Below, piece after piece: positions 1-8,009 of a stretch of DNA of 64,000 bases. Each line of letters starts with the position of its first letter. Positions within the stretch are counted from its first letter, which is position 1. Made by a program: the position numbers and the translations under genes. The DNA is taken from NCBI RefSeq assembly GCF_009862785.1, contig NZ_WWHU01000001.1, forward strand, positions 3,410,001 through 3,474,000. Reading direction: 5' to 3'. The notes under the pieces were generated by a model. That model did no database searches and had not been told where the DNA came from. It was given only the letters and a program-made list of their open reading frames with translations. Source of the DNA: Gordonia sp. SID5947. Lineage in GTDB: Bacteria; Actinomycetota; Actinomycetes; Mycobacteriales; Mycobacteriaceae.

Positions 1-499
1 CCACCACCTGCGTGTACCCGCTTCGCACCAGATCGAGGTCGACCATGAAGGTCTTGGCCCCGCCATCACGAAGCGTGTTGGTGAGTTGCGAGACGTCGGC
101 GATGTCGCGGATCGGTGTGGCGACCTGGTTGACCGCCGTCACGAGTTGCCGAAGGAGGGGCTCGAGAACCGGATGTTGGGTGACCGCAGCACCGACCGCG
201 GTGATCAGCTTGGTGTACGGCGTCATGTTCACGATCACCGGATTGCGCCTCGTCGTCGCGCGGCCGGCACCGTCGGCAGGCCGATAGACATTGGCGCGCA
301 GAATTGTTCCGTCGCTCATCCGGATCGGCACATCCCACGTGACGGCAACACCCGCATACGGCTGCGGGCCGTCATGAGACGCCGCCCACCGCGCTGCGGC
401 GGCTCCCCCGGTCGGGGACGGCGCCGCACCCGCGGTCGCCGGAACCATCACCATCGCCATGAGGATCCCGAAGATCCCGCTGATCATCCCCACCCGCAC
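1..499 (-). CDS. CocE/NonD-type hydrolase, N-terminal part (runs off window)
   Basis: Only about the first 166 residues are present; the rest lies beyond the window start. From a GTG at 499 the product begins MRVGMISGIFGILMAMVM, an N-terminal hydrophobic segment ending in ATAGAA that looks like a signal peptide. The mature part has VPIRMSDGTILRANVYRPAD, typical of the X-Pro dipeptidyl-peptidase/CocE alpha/beta hydrolase family, which cleaves acyl esters or amides; the catalytic Ser, Asp and His would be further downstream. A short G-run about 8-12 nt upstream of the GTG could serve as ribosome binding site; the ATG at 487 is an alternative. Family call is from recognition of the N-terminal motif; substrate unknown. 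Confidence 0.7.
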   Translation of the reverse strand, partial: MRVGMISGIFGILMAMVMVPATAGAAPSPTGGAAAARWAASHDGPQPYAGVAVTWDVPIRMSDGTILRANVYRPADGAGRATTRRNPVIVNMTPYTKLITAVGAAVTQHPVLEPLLRQLVTAVNQVATPIRDIADVSQLTNTLRDGGAKTFMVDLDLVRSGYTQVV

Positions 500-590
500 G
501 TCATCGACCCCCGTCTGACCGAACCAAGCGTCCAAAATCTAGCAGAGACGGTGTGCTACGTCACCCGTCCTCTCGGCTGTGCGGGTCAGC

Positions 591-1241
591 TCAGTTCCGG
601 CTCACGTCGATCGGGTGGGATGCGACAAGCGGCAGCGGCCACGGCTGGCGACGCAGGACGTCGGCCCACAGATCGGTGGTCGGTGGCACGAGCAGATCGT
701 TGGCCAGCGCCGAGGCCAGCATCCAGCTGTTCTGTTCGAGCTCGCCGTCGAGCTGGCCGATGCCCCAGCCCGAGTAGCCGGCGAACACCCGGACACCGAC
801 GAGGACCTCGGACAGTTCGGCCGGGTCGGCGTCCAGATCGACCAGCACCACGCGGCCGTCCAGAGGACGCAACCCCTCGTGGCCACTGATGTCCGCGCCG
901 AGTTTCACCACCCCGAGGCAGAGGGCGGCGTCCTGTTTGACCGGTCCGCCGACGAAGAGCGCCCGAGGCGAGGCCGACAGATCCGACCACTGGGGCAACA
1001 GGTTGTGCACAGCGGTCTGACTCATCCGGTTCAGGACCACGCCCAGACTGCCCGCATCGTTGTGCTCCATGACGTAGATGACGGTGCGGGCGAAGGTCGG
1101 CTCGAGGAGATCGGTCGACGCGAGAAGTAGGGTCCCGGGCCGAACCCGGCCCACCGACGAGAAGTCGCGCGCGGAATCCGGCGCGCCGCCCTCCGAGTAG
1201 AACTCGGGGGTCGGTTCCTCTGAATCGTCGCCGCCGGCCAC
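591..1241 (-). CDS. YqgE/AlgH family protein (UPF0301)
   Basis: 216 residues, normal for the family plus a short acidic N-terminal extension. The family signature is visible: VRPGTLLLASTDLLEPTFARTVIY near residue 33, then EHNDAGSLGVVLNR and the VGGPV segment around residue 95. The biochemical role of YqgE/AlgH proteins is not settled; AlgH was first linked to alginate regulation in Pseudomonas. In M. tuberculosis the homologue (Rv0038) also sits next to an MFS gene (Rv0037c), so the pairing with the divergent transporter at 1290 is a conserved association as I recall it. Cytoplasmic: no signal peptide or membrane segment. Confidence 0.88.
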   Translation of the reverse strand: MAGGDDSEEPTPEFYSEGGAPDSARDFSSVGRVRPGTLLLASTDLLEPTFARTVIYVMEHNDAGSLGVVLNRMSQTAVHNLLPQWSDLSASPRALFVGGPVKQDAALCLGVVKLGADISGHEGLRPLDGRVVLVDLDADPAELSEVLVGVRVFAGYSGWGIGQLDGELEQNSWMLASALANDLLVPPTTDLWADVLRRQPWPLPLVASHPIDVSRN

Positions 1242-1289
1242 TCAGACATCATCGCATGGCCGGGCCGATCAGGTCGGTAGTCTGAATCA

Positions 1290-2624
1290 GTGACGTCAGG
1301 CTTGCAGCATGCCACCCCCGGCCTCCGGGGGTTCGTTCGCTCGCTCGCGTACTCACCCGGGCTCGGACGGCTTCTCGCGGTCCGCCTGACCAGCCAGATC
1401 ACCGACGGCGTCTTCCAGGCCGCGCTCTTCGGTGCGATCTTGTTCAATCCCGAACGACACGCCGATCCCCTGGCCATCGCCGGCGGGCTGGCCGTCTTGC
1501 TGCTCCCCTACTCGGTGATCGGCCCGTTTGCCGGGGCCCTGCTCGACCATTGGGACAGACGCCACGTCCTGATGTACGCCAACGTGATTCGGGCCGGGAT
1601 GATCGGGCTCGTCGCGGTGGCGATCGCCGCGGGCGCGGCCGACACCATCGTGCTGATCGGTGCGCTCGCCGTGACGGGAGCAAGCAGGTTCGTGGCCTCC
1701 GGTCTGTCCGCAGGATTGCCACACGTGGCCCACCGAGATGTCATCGTCGCGACCAACGCCCTGTTCACGACCCTCGGGGCCGGCATGCTCGCCGTCGGCG
1801 CGGGCATCGCGGCGGTGTTGCGCGCGCTGTTCGGGCCGGACAATTCGGGAAGTGCCCTGACCACCCTCGGCGGGGTGGTCATCGCTCTCATCGCGGGCGC
1901 CTTGGCTCATGGCTTCGCCCGACTGCAACTCGGCCCCGATGAGCCGGACGATCCCGGACGCTCGGCGGTACACGCCGTGACGGTGGGTTTGCTGCACGGC
2001 GCCCGGGCCGTCGCCGGCTCCCGTACGGTCTCCGCCGCGCTGTCGGCCATCGGCACCCATCGGCTCGTCTTCGGCATGAACACACTCATGCTGCTGGTGA
2101 TCAGCAAGCAGGCCGGTGCCGGCGACGGGCTCGCCGGGGTCAGCGTGGTCGCCGGGTTCACCGCAGGCGGCGCTCTGCTCGCGGCCGTGGTGACCCCCTA
2201 CTCGGTGGACCGGATCGGCCGCAAGAAGACGCTGATCGCAGCCCTGCTCATCGGTGCCGTCGCCGAAGTCGCCCTGGTGACCTTCAACCCGGTGGCCCTC
2301 TGCATCTCCGCGTTCGTCCTGGGCCTGATCGGACAGGTCGCCAAACTCTGCGGTGACGTCGCCATGCAGGTGGACATCGGTGACGCGGTGCGCGGTCAGG
2401 TGTTCTCCGTGCAGGACGCCGTCTTCAACATCGCCTATGTCGGCGCGGTCACCCTGGCGGCCCTCGCCATCCCCGACGACGGCAAGTCGGTGGTGCTGGT
2501 CATCTTCGGCACCGTGCTGTACCTGGTCGGGTCACTCGTGGTCCGGGTGGTCCACACCCCCTACCACCCGCGCCACGGTGGGCTCACCGACGATCGAATC
2601 GAGGCGAACGAGAGTCGAAGCTGA
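1290..2624 (+). CDS. MFS transporter
   Basis: 444 residues with about 12 hydrophobic segments, the usual size for a major facilitator superfamily exporter. The loop after TM2 reads LLDHWDRRHVLMYANVIRAG, an A-motif-like sequence (G-x-x-x-D-R/K-x-G/R-R/K type), and the second half carries DRIGRKKTLIAALLIG, the matching copy. This organisation suits the DHA/Bcr-like or macrolide-exporter-like groups, but the substrate cannot be told from sequence. The start is a GTG lacking a strong Shine-Dalgarno sequence. Divergent from yqgE with a 48 bp gap, so the two may share a regulatory region. Its 3' end overlaps the convergent gene at 2584 by 41 bp. Confidence 0.88.
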   Translation: MTSGLQHATPGLRGFVRSLAYSPGLGRLLAVRLTSQITDGVFQAALFGAILFNPERHADPLAIAGGLAVLLLPYSVIGPFAGALLDHWDRRHVLMYANVIRAGMIGLVAVAIAAGAADTIVLIGALAVTGASRFVASGLSAGLPHVAHRDVIVATNALFTTLGAGMLAVGAGIAAVLRALFGPDNSGSALTTLGGVVIALIAGALAHGFARLQLGPDEPDDPGRSAVHAVTVGLLHGARAVAGSRTVSAALSAIGTHRLVFGMNTLMLLVISKQAGAGDGLAGVSVVAGFTAGGALLAAVVTPYSVDRIGRKKTLIAALLIGAVAEVALVTFNPVALCISAFVLGLIGQVAKLCGDVAMQVDIGDAVRGQVFSVQDAVFNIAYVGAVTLAALAIPDDGKSVVLVIFGTVLYLVGSLVVRVVHTPYHPRHGGLTDDRIEANESRS

Positions 2625-3177
2625 CGTCGGCACGGCCGTCGTCGTTCTCGTCGATCAAGACATGATCGAAGCGGCCGTCCCCGTCGTCGTCTACATACAG
2701 CCGATGCGCCACCGGGATCCCCGCCCGGAGATCACCCCTCATCTCGATGTCGGTTGTCCCGTCGCCGTCGAGATCCTCGGTCCGGACCGCGACGGAAACG
2801 TCCGTGGAACCAGGCGGGCCGGGACGGGGCGCCGGAGCGTCGACGCGCCCTGCCCTCGGCGGTGGCACCACGCCCCCACTTTCCGACGATTCCTCGCCGC
2901 GTGACGGGTCGGTCGTACGTTCGCCCCACACCCCCACGCCGCTGTCCCGATAATGCTCGTCCGGCCGGCCGTCGTCGTCCCGGTCGAGGGCGACGACATC
3001 GGCCGTGCCGTCCCCGTCGGTGTCCCACATCGCATCGTCACGACGCCCGTCACCGTCGAAGTCCAGCCAGACCGCGTCGGCGGTGCCGTCTCCGTCGAGG
3101 TCGGCGTCCGCGACCGAGGTCCAGGAAGTTGTATGACCGTCGCCGGTGCCGAACAGGTAGTCGATGGTCGGGTCCAT
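2584..3177 (-). CDS. Hypothetical acidic protein with DxDGDG calcium-binding-type repeats
   Basis: 197 residues, highly acidic. Two blocks of tandem DADLDGDGTADAV-like units (residues about 24-75 and about 130-190) are separated by a Pro/Gly-rich linker (about 90-125). The repeated D-x-D-x-D-G pattern matches calcium-binding loops of dockerin, EF-hand or thrombospondin type 3 kind; five to seven loops can be counted. No signal peptide or membrane segment is seen, so location is uncertain. Similar proteins of unknown function are common in Mycobacteriales; I cannot give a firm family name. It overlaps the 3' end of the MFS gene on the other strand by 41 bp and lies 22 bp beyond the stop of the next minus-strand gene (3200), so the two may be co-transcribed. 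Confidence 0.75.
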   Translation of the reverse strand: MDPTIDYLFGTGDGHTTSWTSVADADLDGDGTADAVWLDFDGDGRRDDAMWDTDGDGTADVVALDRDDDGRPDEHYRDSGVGVWGERTTDPSRGEESSESGGVVPPPRAGRVDAPAPRPGPPGSTDVSVAVRTEDLDGDGTTDIEMRGDLRAGIPVAHRLYVDDDGDGRFDHVLIDENDDGRADVSFDSRSPRFDRR

Positions 3178-3199
3178 ACGGGTTCGACGCAGCGCAGAC

Positions 3200-3511
3200 C
3201 TATCGGGTTCCGGTACGCGGGCGTTCTTCGGTGATCGTCATCCTCGGCCAGGGCGGTTGCCGCAACACCGCAGCCGAACCGAGCGCTGCGGCCACCAGGC
3301 CGGTGATCACACCGATGACCGCGACGCGTCCACTGTCGACCGCGGGCGTCCACGTGGTGGTCCCGTCAGTCACGGTGAACGCTCCCACCGCCACCGGCCG
3401 GCCGCGCATACCCCTGCGGATGACGGGGATGAACGTCGTGTGCTCGTCCACTGTCACCGGATCACCGATGAGCGCCCGGTCCACCGGTCCGGCTGGTTCG
3501 CGTTGGGGCAT
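3200..3511 (-). CDS. Small GerW/YtfJ-like membrane protein
   Basis: Start chosen at the ATG at 3511 because AAGGAG (complement of 3517-3522) lies 5 nt upstream; a longer reading frame upstream lacks such support. The 103-residue product has IGDPVTVDEHTTFIPV near the N-terminus, which resembles the segment shared by GerW/YtfJ sporulation-type proteins found also in non-sporulating actinobacteria, followed by one C-terminal membrane helix (about residues 63-85). Function in this group is unknown. It is upstream of, and probably in an operon with, the Ca-repeat gene at 2584. Confidence 0.65.
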   Translation of the reverse strand: MPQREPAGPVDRALIGDPVTVDEHTTFIPVIRRGMRGRPVAVGAFTVTDGTTTWTPAVDSGRVAVIGVITGLVAAALGSAAVLRQPPWPRMTITEERPRTGTR

Positions 3512-3592
3512 TGATTCTCCTTGCGCGCCTTGATGATCGTCGACATGGCCGATGCCCGCAGGCAACACCATGGTAGGTGAGGTCACGCCGCT

Positions 3593-3620
3593 GCACCCAC
3601 CGAACCGTGCAGGTGGGTGC
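3593..3620. other. Inverted repeat upstream of the egtE-like gene
   Basis: GCACCCACC (3593-3601) and GGTGGGTGC (3612-3620) form a perfect 9 bp stem with a 10 nt loop in the 208 bp divergent gap between the gene at 3511 and the one at 3720. It may be an operator or an attenuator; there is no T-run to make it a terminator. Confidence 0.4.
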
Positions 3621-3719
3621 GCGCCTCGCAAACCCCATCGGGGCTCGCGATCGATCCGTTTCCGACGTCATCGCACCCGAGAGTCGTTGCGTCTGTGCAA
3701 ACCGGTAGGTTCAGGGTCT

Positions 3720-4811
3720 ATGTACGTGAGCGAACTGGGTGAACAGTGGCGACGCGCTCGCCTCCGCCCGGAGATCGTCCACCTCGATTCGGCGGCCGCC
3801 GGTCGGTCGTCGAACGCGGTGATCGGCGCCATCTCCGCCCACCTGTGGCGGGAGACCGAACGCGGCTCCTATATCGCCGCCGCCGACCGTGACGACGAGA
3901 TCGCCCGCGACAAACGCGATCTCGCTTCCTTGATCGGGCACACCGCCGACGAACTCGCCTTTCGCGAGAGCGCCCGAGCCGCCCTTCGCGCGCTCCTCAC
4001 CTACTGGAACCTGCCGATCTCCACCACCGTGTGGGTGGCGAAGAACGAGTTCGGTCCCAATCTCGTGGAGTTCGAACGCCGCGGGTACGCGGTACGACCG
4101 CTGCCCGACGCCGATGTCGCCGGACACGTCGACACCGACGCGCTGGAGAACATGCTGCAGTTCGAGCAGCCCGACTTCATCCACATCTGTCAGATCGGCT
4201 CGGCGTCGGGTGTCGTCCAACCCGTGACCCGGATCGTCGAGATCGCCCACGCCGCGGGCGTGCCCGTGGTGGTGGACATGGCGCAGTCAGCCGGACATGT
4301 TCCGACCGTGACCGGGGCCGACGTGGTCTACGGGACGAGTCGCAAGTGGCTGACGGGCCCGCGTGGGGTCGGTTTCGTGGCGGTGCGAAAGGACTCGCTG
4401 CGCCCGGTCGAGGTGGAGAGTTCGGAAGCCTTCGTCGCCGGTCGCCTCGGCCTGGGCGTCGCGGTGTCGGAGATGTTGACCATCGGGCAGCAGCGGGTCT
4501 TCCGGGAGCTCGCCGCGATCGGTCGCACCACTCGCGAGCGTCTCGACGGCATCGCCAGCTGGGAGGTCCTGGAACCGATCGACGAGCCCTCGGCGATCAC
4601 CACGCTCGCCCCGCCGCCCGGCTGGCAGCCGTCCGATGTCGCGGCCGCGCGCGACAACCTGCTGGCGTTGGGAATACTGGTCACGGCCGCGGACTCGTGG
4701 CGCGCGCCGCTCGCCACCGAGCAGTCGGTGCTGCGGGTGAGCCCGCACCTCGACGTCGAGCGTGAGGATCTCGACCGCCTCGCCGACGCCCTGCGCACGA
4801 TGGGTTACTGA
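3720..4811 (+). CDS. egtE: PLP-dependent aminotransferase-fold enzyme, EgtE-like
   Basis: 363 residues from the ATG at 3720; the reading frame extends upstream but without family similarity. It is a fold-type I class V aminotransferase-like enzyme: Asp186 in VVVDMAQSAG would bind the pyridine nitrogen and Lys209 in GTSRKWLTGPRG would form the Schiff base. The N-terminus (HLDSAAAGRSSNAVI) and the SRKWLTGPRGVGF segment resemble EgtE, the hercynylcysteine sulfoxide lyase that completes ergothioneine synthesis. None of egtA, egtB, egtC or egtD is in this window, so it could be a detached egtE or a relative such as an isopenicillin-N epimerase-like protein. The class V assignment is firm; the EgtE assignment is moderate. 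Confidence 0.7.
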   Translation: MYVSELGEQWRRARLRPEIVHLDSAAAGRSSNAVIGAISAHLWRETERGSYIAAADRDDEIARDKRDLASLIGHTADELAFRESARAALRALLTYWNLPISTTVWVAKNEFGPNLVEFERRGYAVRPLPDADVAGHVDTDALENMLQFEQPDFIHICQIGSASGVVQPVTRIVEIAHAAGVPVVVDMAQSAGHVPTVTGADVVYGTSRKWLTGPRGVGFVAVRKDSLRPVEVESSEAFVAGRLGLGVAVSEMLTIGQQRVFRELAAIGRTTRERLDGIASWEVLEPIDEPSAITTLAPPPGWQPSDVAAARDNLLALGILVTAADSWRAPLATEQSVLRVSPHLDVEREDLDRLADALRTMGY

Positions 4812-4851
4812 CCGGCGCGACCACTCCCGATCCCGGCACCAACCCCGCTGC

Positions 4852-4890
4852 ACGAGTTCAGCAGGACGAGTTCAGCAGGACGAGTTCAGC
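4852..4890. repeat. 14 bp tandem repeat across the glpD stop codon
   Basis: The unit ACGAGTTCAGCAGG is present twice in full (4852-4865, 4866-4879) with a third 11 bp partial copy (4880-4890). It encodes the C-terminal residues LNSSC and the stop of the minus-strand glpD gene. Because 14 is not a multiple of three, each gain or loss of a unit would change the frame and the last residues. Confidence 0.85.
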
Positions 4891-6416
4891 GCTGCGTCGA
4901 CGATCTCGGTGACCGCCTCCCGGGCCAGCTCGGCATCGTCGGCGACCAATCCGATCCGGGTCCGTCGCTCCAAGACGTCGTCCACGGTGATCGCACCCTC
5001 GTGGGTGACCGCGAACTCCACTTCGGCGCGGGTCACGTCGATGTCGCCCGCGATCGGGTCCAGCGGCCGCTGAAGGCGCGCGGTGGACACCACCTTCGTT
5101 GCCTCCGAACCGAACCGACGGATCATCGACGGCGGCAGGCCGGTGGACTCGACGAGTCCGGCCGCACCGACCAACGGCGTCGTCGCCGTCACGCAGGCGC
5201 CCGCGGTGAGACCTCCGGCCGCGACCGCAGCGTCGACGGCATCTTGCGCCATCCGGCGATAAGTTGTCAGTTTGCCGCCGAACACACCGACCAGGGTGCC
5301 GTCGGTCACCTGAATCCGATGCCGTCGCGAGACATCGGCGAGATCCCCGCGGCCGCGGTCTGTCCCACGCTCGCCGGTGTCGATGAGCGGCCGCAACCCG
5401 GCGAAGGTGCCGCGGATGTCGGAGCGCGAGACCGGTTGCCGCAGTGCGACGTTCACGGCATCGATCAAGAAATCGATCTCGTCGTCGGATGCCTCGGGGA
5501 CGTCGGGGATCGGTCCCGGTGCGTCGACGTCGGTGAGCCCGACATACACGCGGCCGAGCTGCTCGGGCAGCGCGAACACGAACCGTGAGACCGAGCCGGC
5601 GACCGGCACGGTGAGCGCCGCGGTCGGATGGCCGAAGGTCGCCGCGTCGAACACCAGATGCGTGCCACGGCTGGGCCGCACCCGCACCGATGGATCCAGC
5701 GTCCCGGCCCAGACCCCGGTCGCGTTGACCACCGTGCGCGCCCTGACGTCGAAACTCTCTCCGGTGCGGGTGTCCGTCAGCCGCGCACCGGTTCCGGTGA
5801 CGTCGTCGGCGCGAGTGTAGGTACACACCGTGACACCGAAGGTGGCCGCGGTCCGCGCGACCGCGACCACGAGTCGCGCGTCGTCGATCAGCTGACCATC
5901 GGCGCTCGACGCACCCCCGCGAAGACCGTCTCTCGTGACTGCGGGACACAGCGCGATCGTTTCCTCGACGGATAGTCGCGCGGGCGCGGGTAGGACGTCC
6001 GTCGGTGTACCGGCCACCCTCCGCAACAGGTCACCCGCGCGGAAGCCGGATCGGATCAGAGCGGCCGAGCCCCTGGTCCCGAGATCCGGGACCACCTGCC
6101 GCAGTGGGCGAATCAGGTGCGGGGCGATCGTGGTCATGAGATGGTGACGCTCGACCGCGCTCTCGTGCGCGATCGGGAGATGACCGCCCGCGAGGTAGCG
6201 CAACCCGCCGTGCACGAGTTTGCTGCTCCATCGTGACGTACCGAACGCGAGATCGTGTGCCTCCACCAGCGCCACCCGCAAGCCCCGGGTCGCGGCATCC
6301 AGGGCCACCCCGACGCCGGTGATCCCGCCGCCGATCACGAGCAGATCGAGCGGTTCGGTCGCCTCGGCGAGCACGCTCAGACCGTCGCGTCGGCGGTCGG
6401 CGTTCAACGCTGCCAT
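4872..6416 (-). CDS. glpD: Glycerol-3-phosphate dehydrogenase (FAD-dependent)
   Basis: 514 residues, the usual length. The N-terminus carries the FAD-binding Rossmann motif LLVIGGGITGVGVALDAA (about residues 25-42), followed by SRWSSKLVHGGLRYL, the conserved GlpD signature. The enzyme oxidises sn-glycerol 3-phosphate to dihydroxyacetone phosphate at the membrane and passes electrons to quinone. The C-terminal domain includes the GGKLTTYRRMA segment typical of the family. Its start is 13 bp past the stop of the TetR gene at 6430, so both are probably one transcription unit and the regulator may control glycerol use. The last codons lie within a 14 bp tandem repeat. Confidence 0.93.
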   Translation of the reverse strand: MAALNADRRRDGLSVLAEATEPLDLLVIGGGITGVGVALDAATRGLRVALVEAHDLAFGTSRWSSKLVHGGLRYLAGGHLPIAHESAVERHHLMTTIAPHLIRPLRQVVPDLGTRGSAALIRSGFRAGDLLRRVAGTPTDVLPAPARLSVEETIALCPAVTRDGLRGGASSADGQLIDDARLVVAVARTAATFGVTVCTYTRADDVTGTGARLTDTRTGESFDVRARTVVNATGVWAGTLDPSVRVRPSRGTHLVFDAATFGHPTAALTVPVAGSVSRFVFALPEQLGRVYVGLTDVDAPGPIPDVPEASDDEIDFLIDAVNVALRQPVSRSDIRGTFAGLRPLIDTGERGTDRGRGDLADVSRRHRIQVTDGTLVGVFGGKLTTYRRMAQDAVDAAVAAGGLTAGACVTATTPLVGAAGLVESTGLPPSMIRRFGSEATKVVSTARLQRPLDPIAGDIDVTRAEVEFAVTHEGAITVDDVLERRTRIGLVADDAELAREAVTEIVDAALNSSC

Positions 6417-6429
6417 CAGGGCGCTCGCA

Positions 6430-7044
6430 TCAGGTGGCCGTCGGCAGATCGTCAGGCGGGCGTAGGTAGGACGCGAGTGCGTGGTGGAGTTCGCGGCTCC
6501 ACTCGTCGCCGAGGATCGACTCGACGAGCGCCCTCGACTGAATGGACGACTGGGTGATCAAGAGGACCATCGCGGCCATCTTGTCGGGGTCACCGTCGCG
6601 GACCTGGCCACGCGTCTGACCATTGGCGATCGCATCGGAGAGGATCGCGAGCACCCCCTGCTGACTGGTCCCGAGCCGGTCGAAGACGTAGGGCATCATG
6701 AACTCGCGTTGTTCGCGCCAGAGCGCCGAGACCAGCTCGTCGTCGCGGAGTGCGGCCACCACCCGCACCACCACGTCGACCGTGGCGTCGAAGTCGGCGG
6801 TGCGCAGCGGCGTGACATCGTTGACCGCGGCGACGACGCCTAGAACCTCGCGTGTCAGCAGGGAACGGATGATCTCGGACATGTCGGGCCAGCGTCGATA
6901 GACCGTGGGCCTGCTGACCCCGGCCTCACGCGCGATCTCGGCAACGGTCACCTTGCGACCGTTGTTACGCACCAGGCATCGGCGGGCGGCGTCGAGGACC
7001 TGGTCCCCGATGTCCTCTTTACAGATTGACATGATATGTAACAC
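6430..7044 (-). CDS. TetR family transcriptional regulator
   Basis: 204 residues if the GTG at 7044 is used, 200 if the ATG at 7032 is used; the second fits the family better. The N-terminal helix-turn-helix is clear: VTVAEIAREAGVSRPTVYRRW (residues about 33-53). The C-terminal ligand-binding domain has no close family I can name. Two direct copies of TGTAAC (7037-7042 and 7045-7050) lie in the very short gap to the divergent kinase gene and overlap the first start codon, a likely site of autoregulation. It precedes glpD by 13 bp, suggesting joint transcription. Confidence 0.88.
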   Translation of the reverse strand: MLHIMSICKEDIGDQVLDAARRCLVRNNGRKVTVAEIAREAGVSRPTVYRRWPDMSEIIRSLLTREVLGVVAAVNDVTPLRTADFDATVDVVVRVVAALRDDELVSALWREQREFMMPYVFDRLGTSQQGVLAILSDAIANGQTRGQVRDGDPDKMAAMVLLITQSSIQSRALVESILGDEWSRELHHALASYLRPPDDLPTAT

Positions 7045-7050
7045 TGTAAC
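7037..7050. promoter_or_regulatory. Possible TetR operator (direct TGTAAC repeats)
   Basis: TGTAACACTGTAAC contains two TGTAAC half-sites 2 bp apart, placed between the divergent TetR gene and the kinase gene whose ATG is at 7053. Binding here would block both start regions. Confidence 0.4.
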
Positions 7051-7052
7051 CC

Positions 7053-7988
7053 ATGGGTTCCACTTCCCACGACCATCGGGTTCGTCACACGACGGTCTTG
7101 GCCAATCCGCACTCGCGACACGGCGCCGGCCGTGTGACGGCCGAACATGCGGTCCGCGAGTTCGAGGCGCGTGGCATCGATGTGGAACTGATCATCGGAC
7201 TCGATGCGCAGGATGCCGCCGAGCGCGCCGCGAAAGCCGCTCGCACCGACACCGACGCGATCGCGGTGGTCGGCGGCGACGGCAGCGTCCGCCTCGCACT
7301 CGAGTCCACCGTAGGCACCGGAACACCGATCGGGGTGATACCTGCCGGCACCGGAAACGACGTGGCTCGCAACCTGGGCATCCCCCTCGACGACGTGGCG
7401 GCGGCGGTCGAGGTGATCGCGCTCGGCCACACCCGCACCGTGGATCTCGGCCGGGTGACCTTTCCCGACGGGCAATGCTCGTTGTTCGCCACCGTCGCGG
7501 CGACCGGTTTCGACGCATCGGTCACCGCGCGCGCCATCGGGATGTCGTGGCCGAAGGGCCAGGCCCGCTACACCGTCGCGGCACTGCGCGAACTCATCGG
7601 CCTGCGCTCGCGGCACTATCACGTACGGGTCGACGACGTGGACGTCGACGACGACATGGTGTTCGCGTCCATCGGGAACACGACGTCGTATGGCGGCGGC
7701 ATGCAGATCACCCCGGCGGCGGCGATGGACGACGGAATGCTCGACGTCACCCTGGCCGCCCGTCCCTCGCGGTTCCCGCGACTGACATTCGCCAGGGTTT
7801 TCCCCACCGTGTTCTCCGGGCATCACGTGAATCACCCGATGGTACGCACGTTGCGTGGCCGCGAGATCGAATTCTATTGCGACCCAACGGCTCTGGTCTC
7901 GATCGACGGCGATCTGGTCGGCGAGTTGCCGGCGACCTTCGAGGCGGTCCCCGGCGCCGCAGTCATCTTCGCCCCGCCGTCGGCGTGA
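7053..7988 (+). CDS. Diacylglycerol/lipid kinase family protein
   Basis: 311 residues, a full-length DagK/YegS-type lipid kinase. The nucleotide-binding glycine motif VVGGDGS is at residues 72-78, followed by IGVIPAGTGNDVARNLG (about residues 92-108), the second conserved block. These enzymes phosphorylate diacylglycerol or related lipids with ATP on the inner face of the membrane. The gene runs divergently from the TetR regulator with only 8 bp between start codons, so it is probably under the same control. It converges on the ClC gene with a 21 bp gap. Exact lipid substrate is not deducible. Confidence 0.88.
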   Translation: MGSTSHDHRVRHTTVLANPHSRHGAGRVTAEHAVREFEARGIDVELIIGLDAQDAAERAAKAARTDTDAIAVVGGDGSVRLALESTVGTGTPIGVIPAGTGNDVARNLGIPLDDVAAAVEVIALGHTRTVDLGRVTFPDGQCSLFATVAATGFDASVTARAIGMSWPKGQARYTVAALRELIGLRSRHYHVRVDDVDVDDDMVFASIGNTTSYGGGMQITPAAAMDDGMLDVTLAARPSRFPRLTFARVFPTVFSGHHVNHPMVRTLRGREIEFYCDPTALVSIDGDLVGELPATFEAVPGAAVIFAPPSA

Positions 7989-8009
7989 GCTGATGGCGCG
8001 CACGACGCG

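Noticed and set aside
4858..5949. 363-codon frame inside glpD
   Set aside because: Same strand but another frame; arginine-rich and without similarity.
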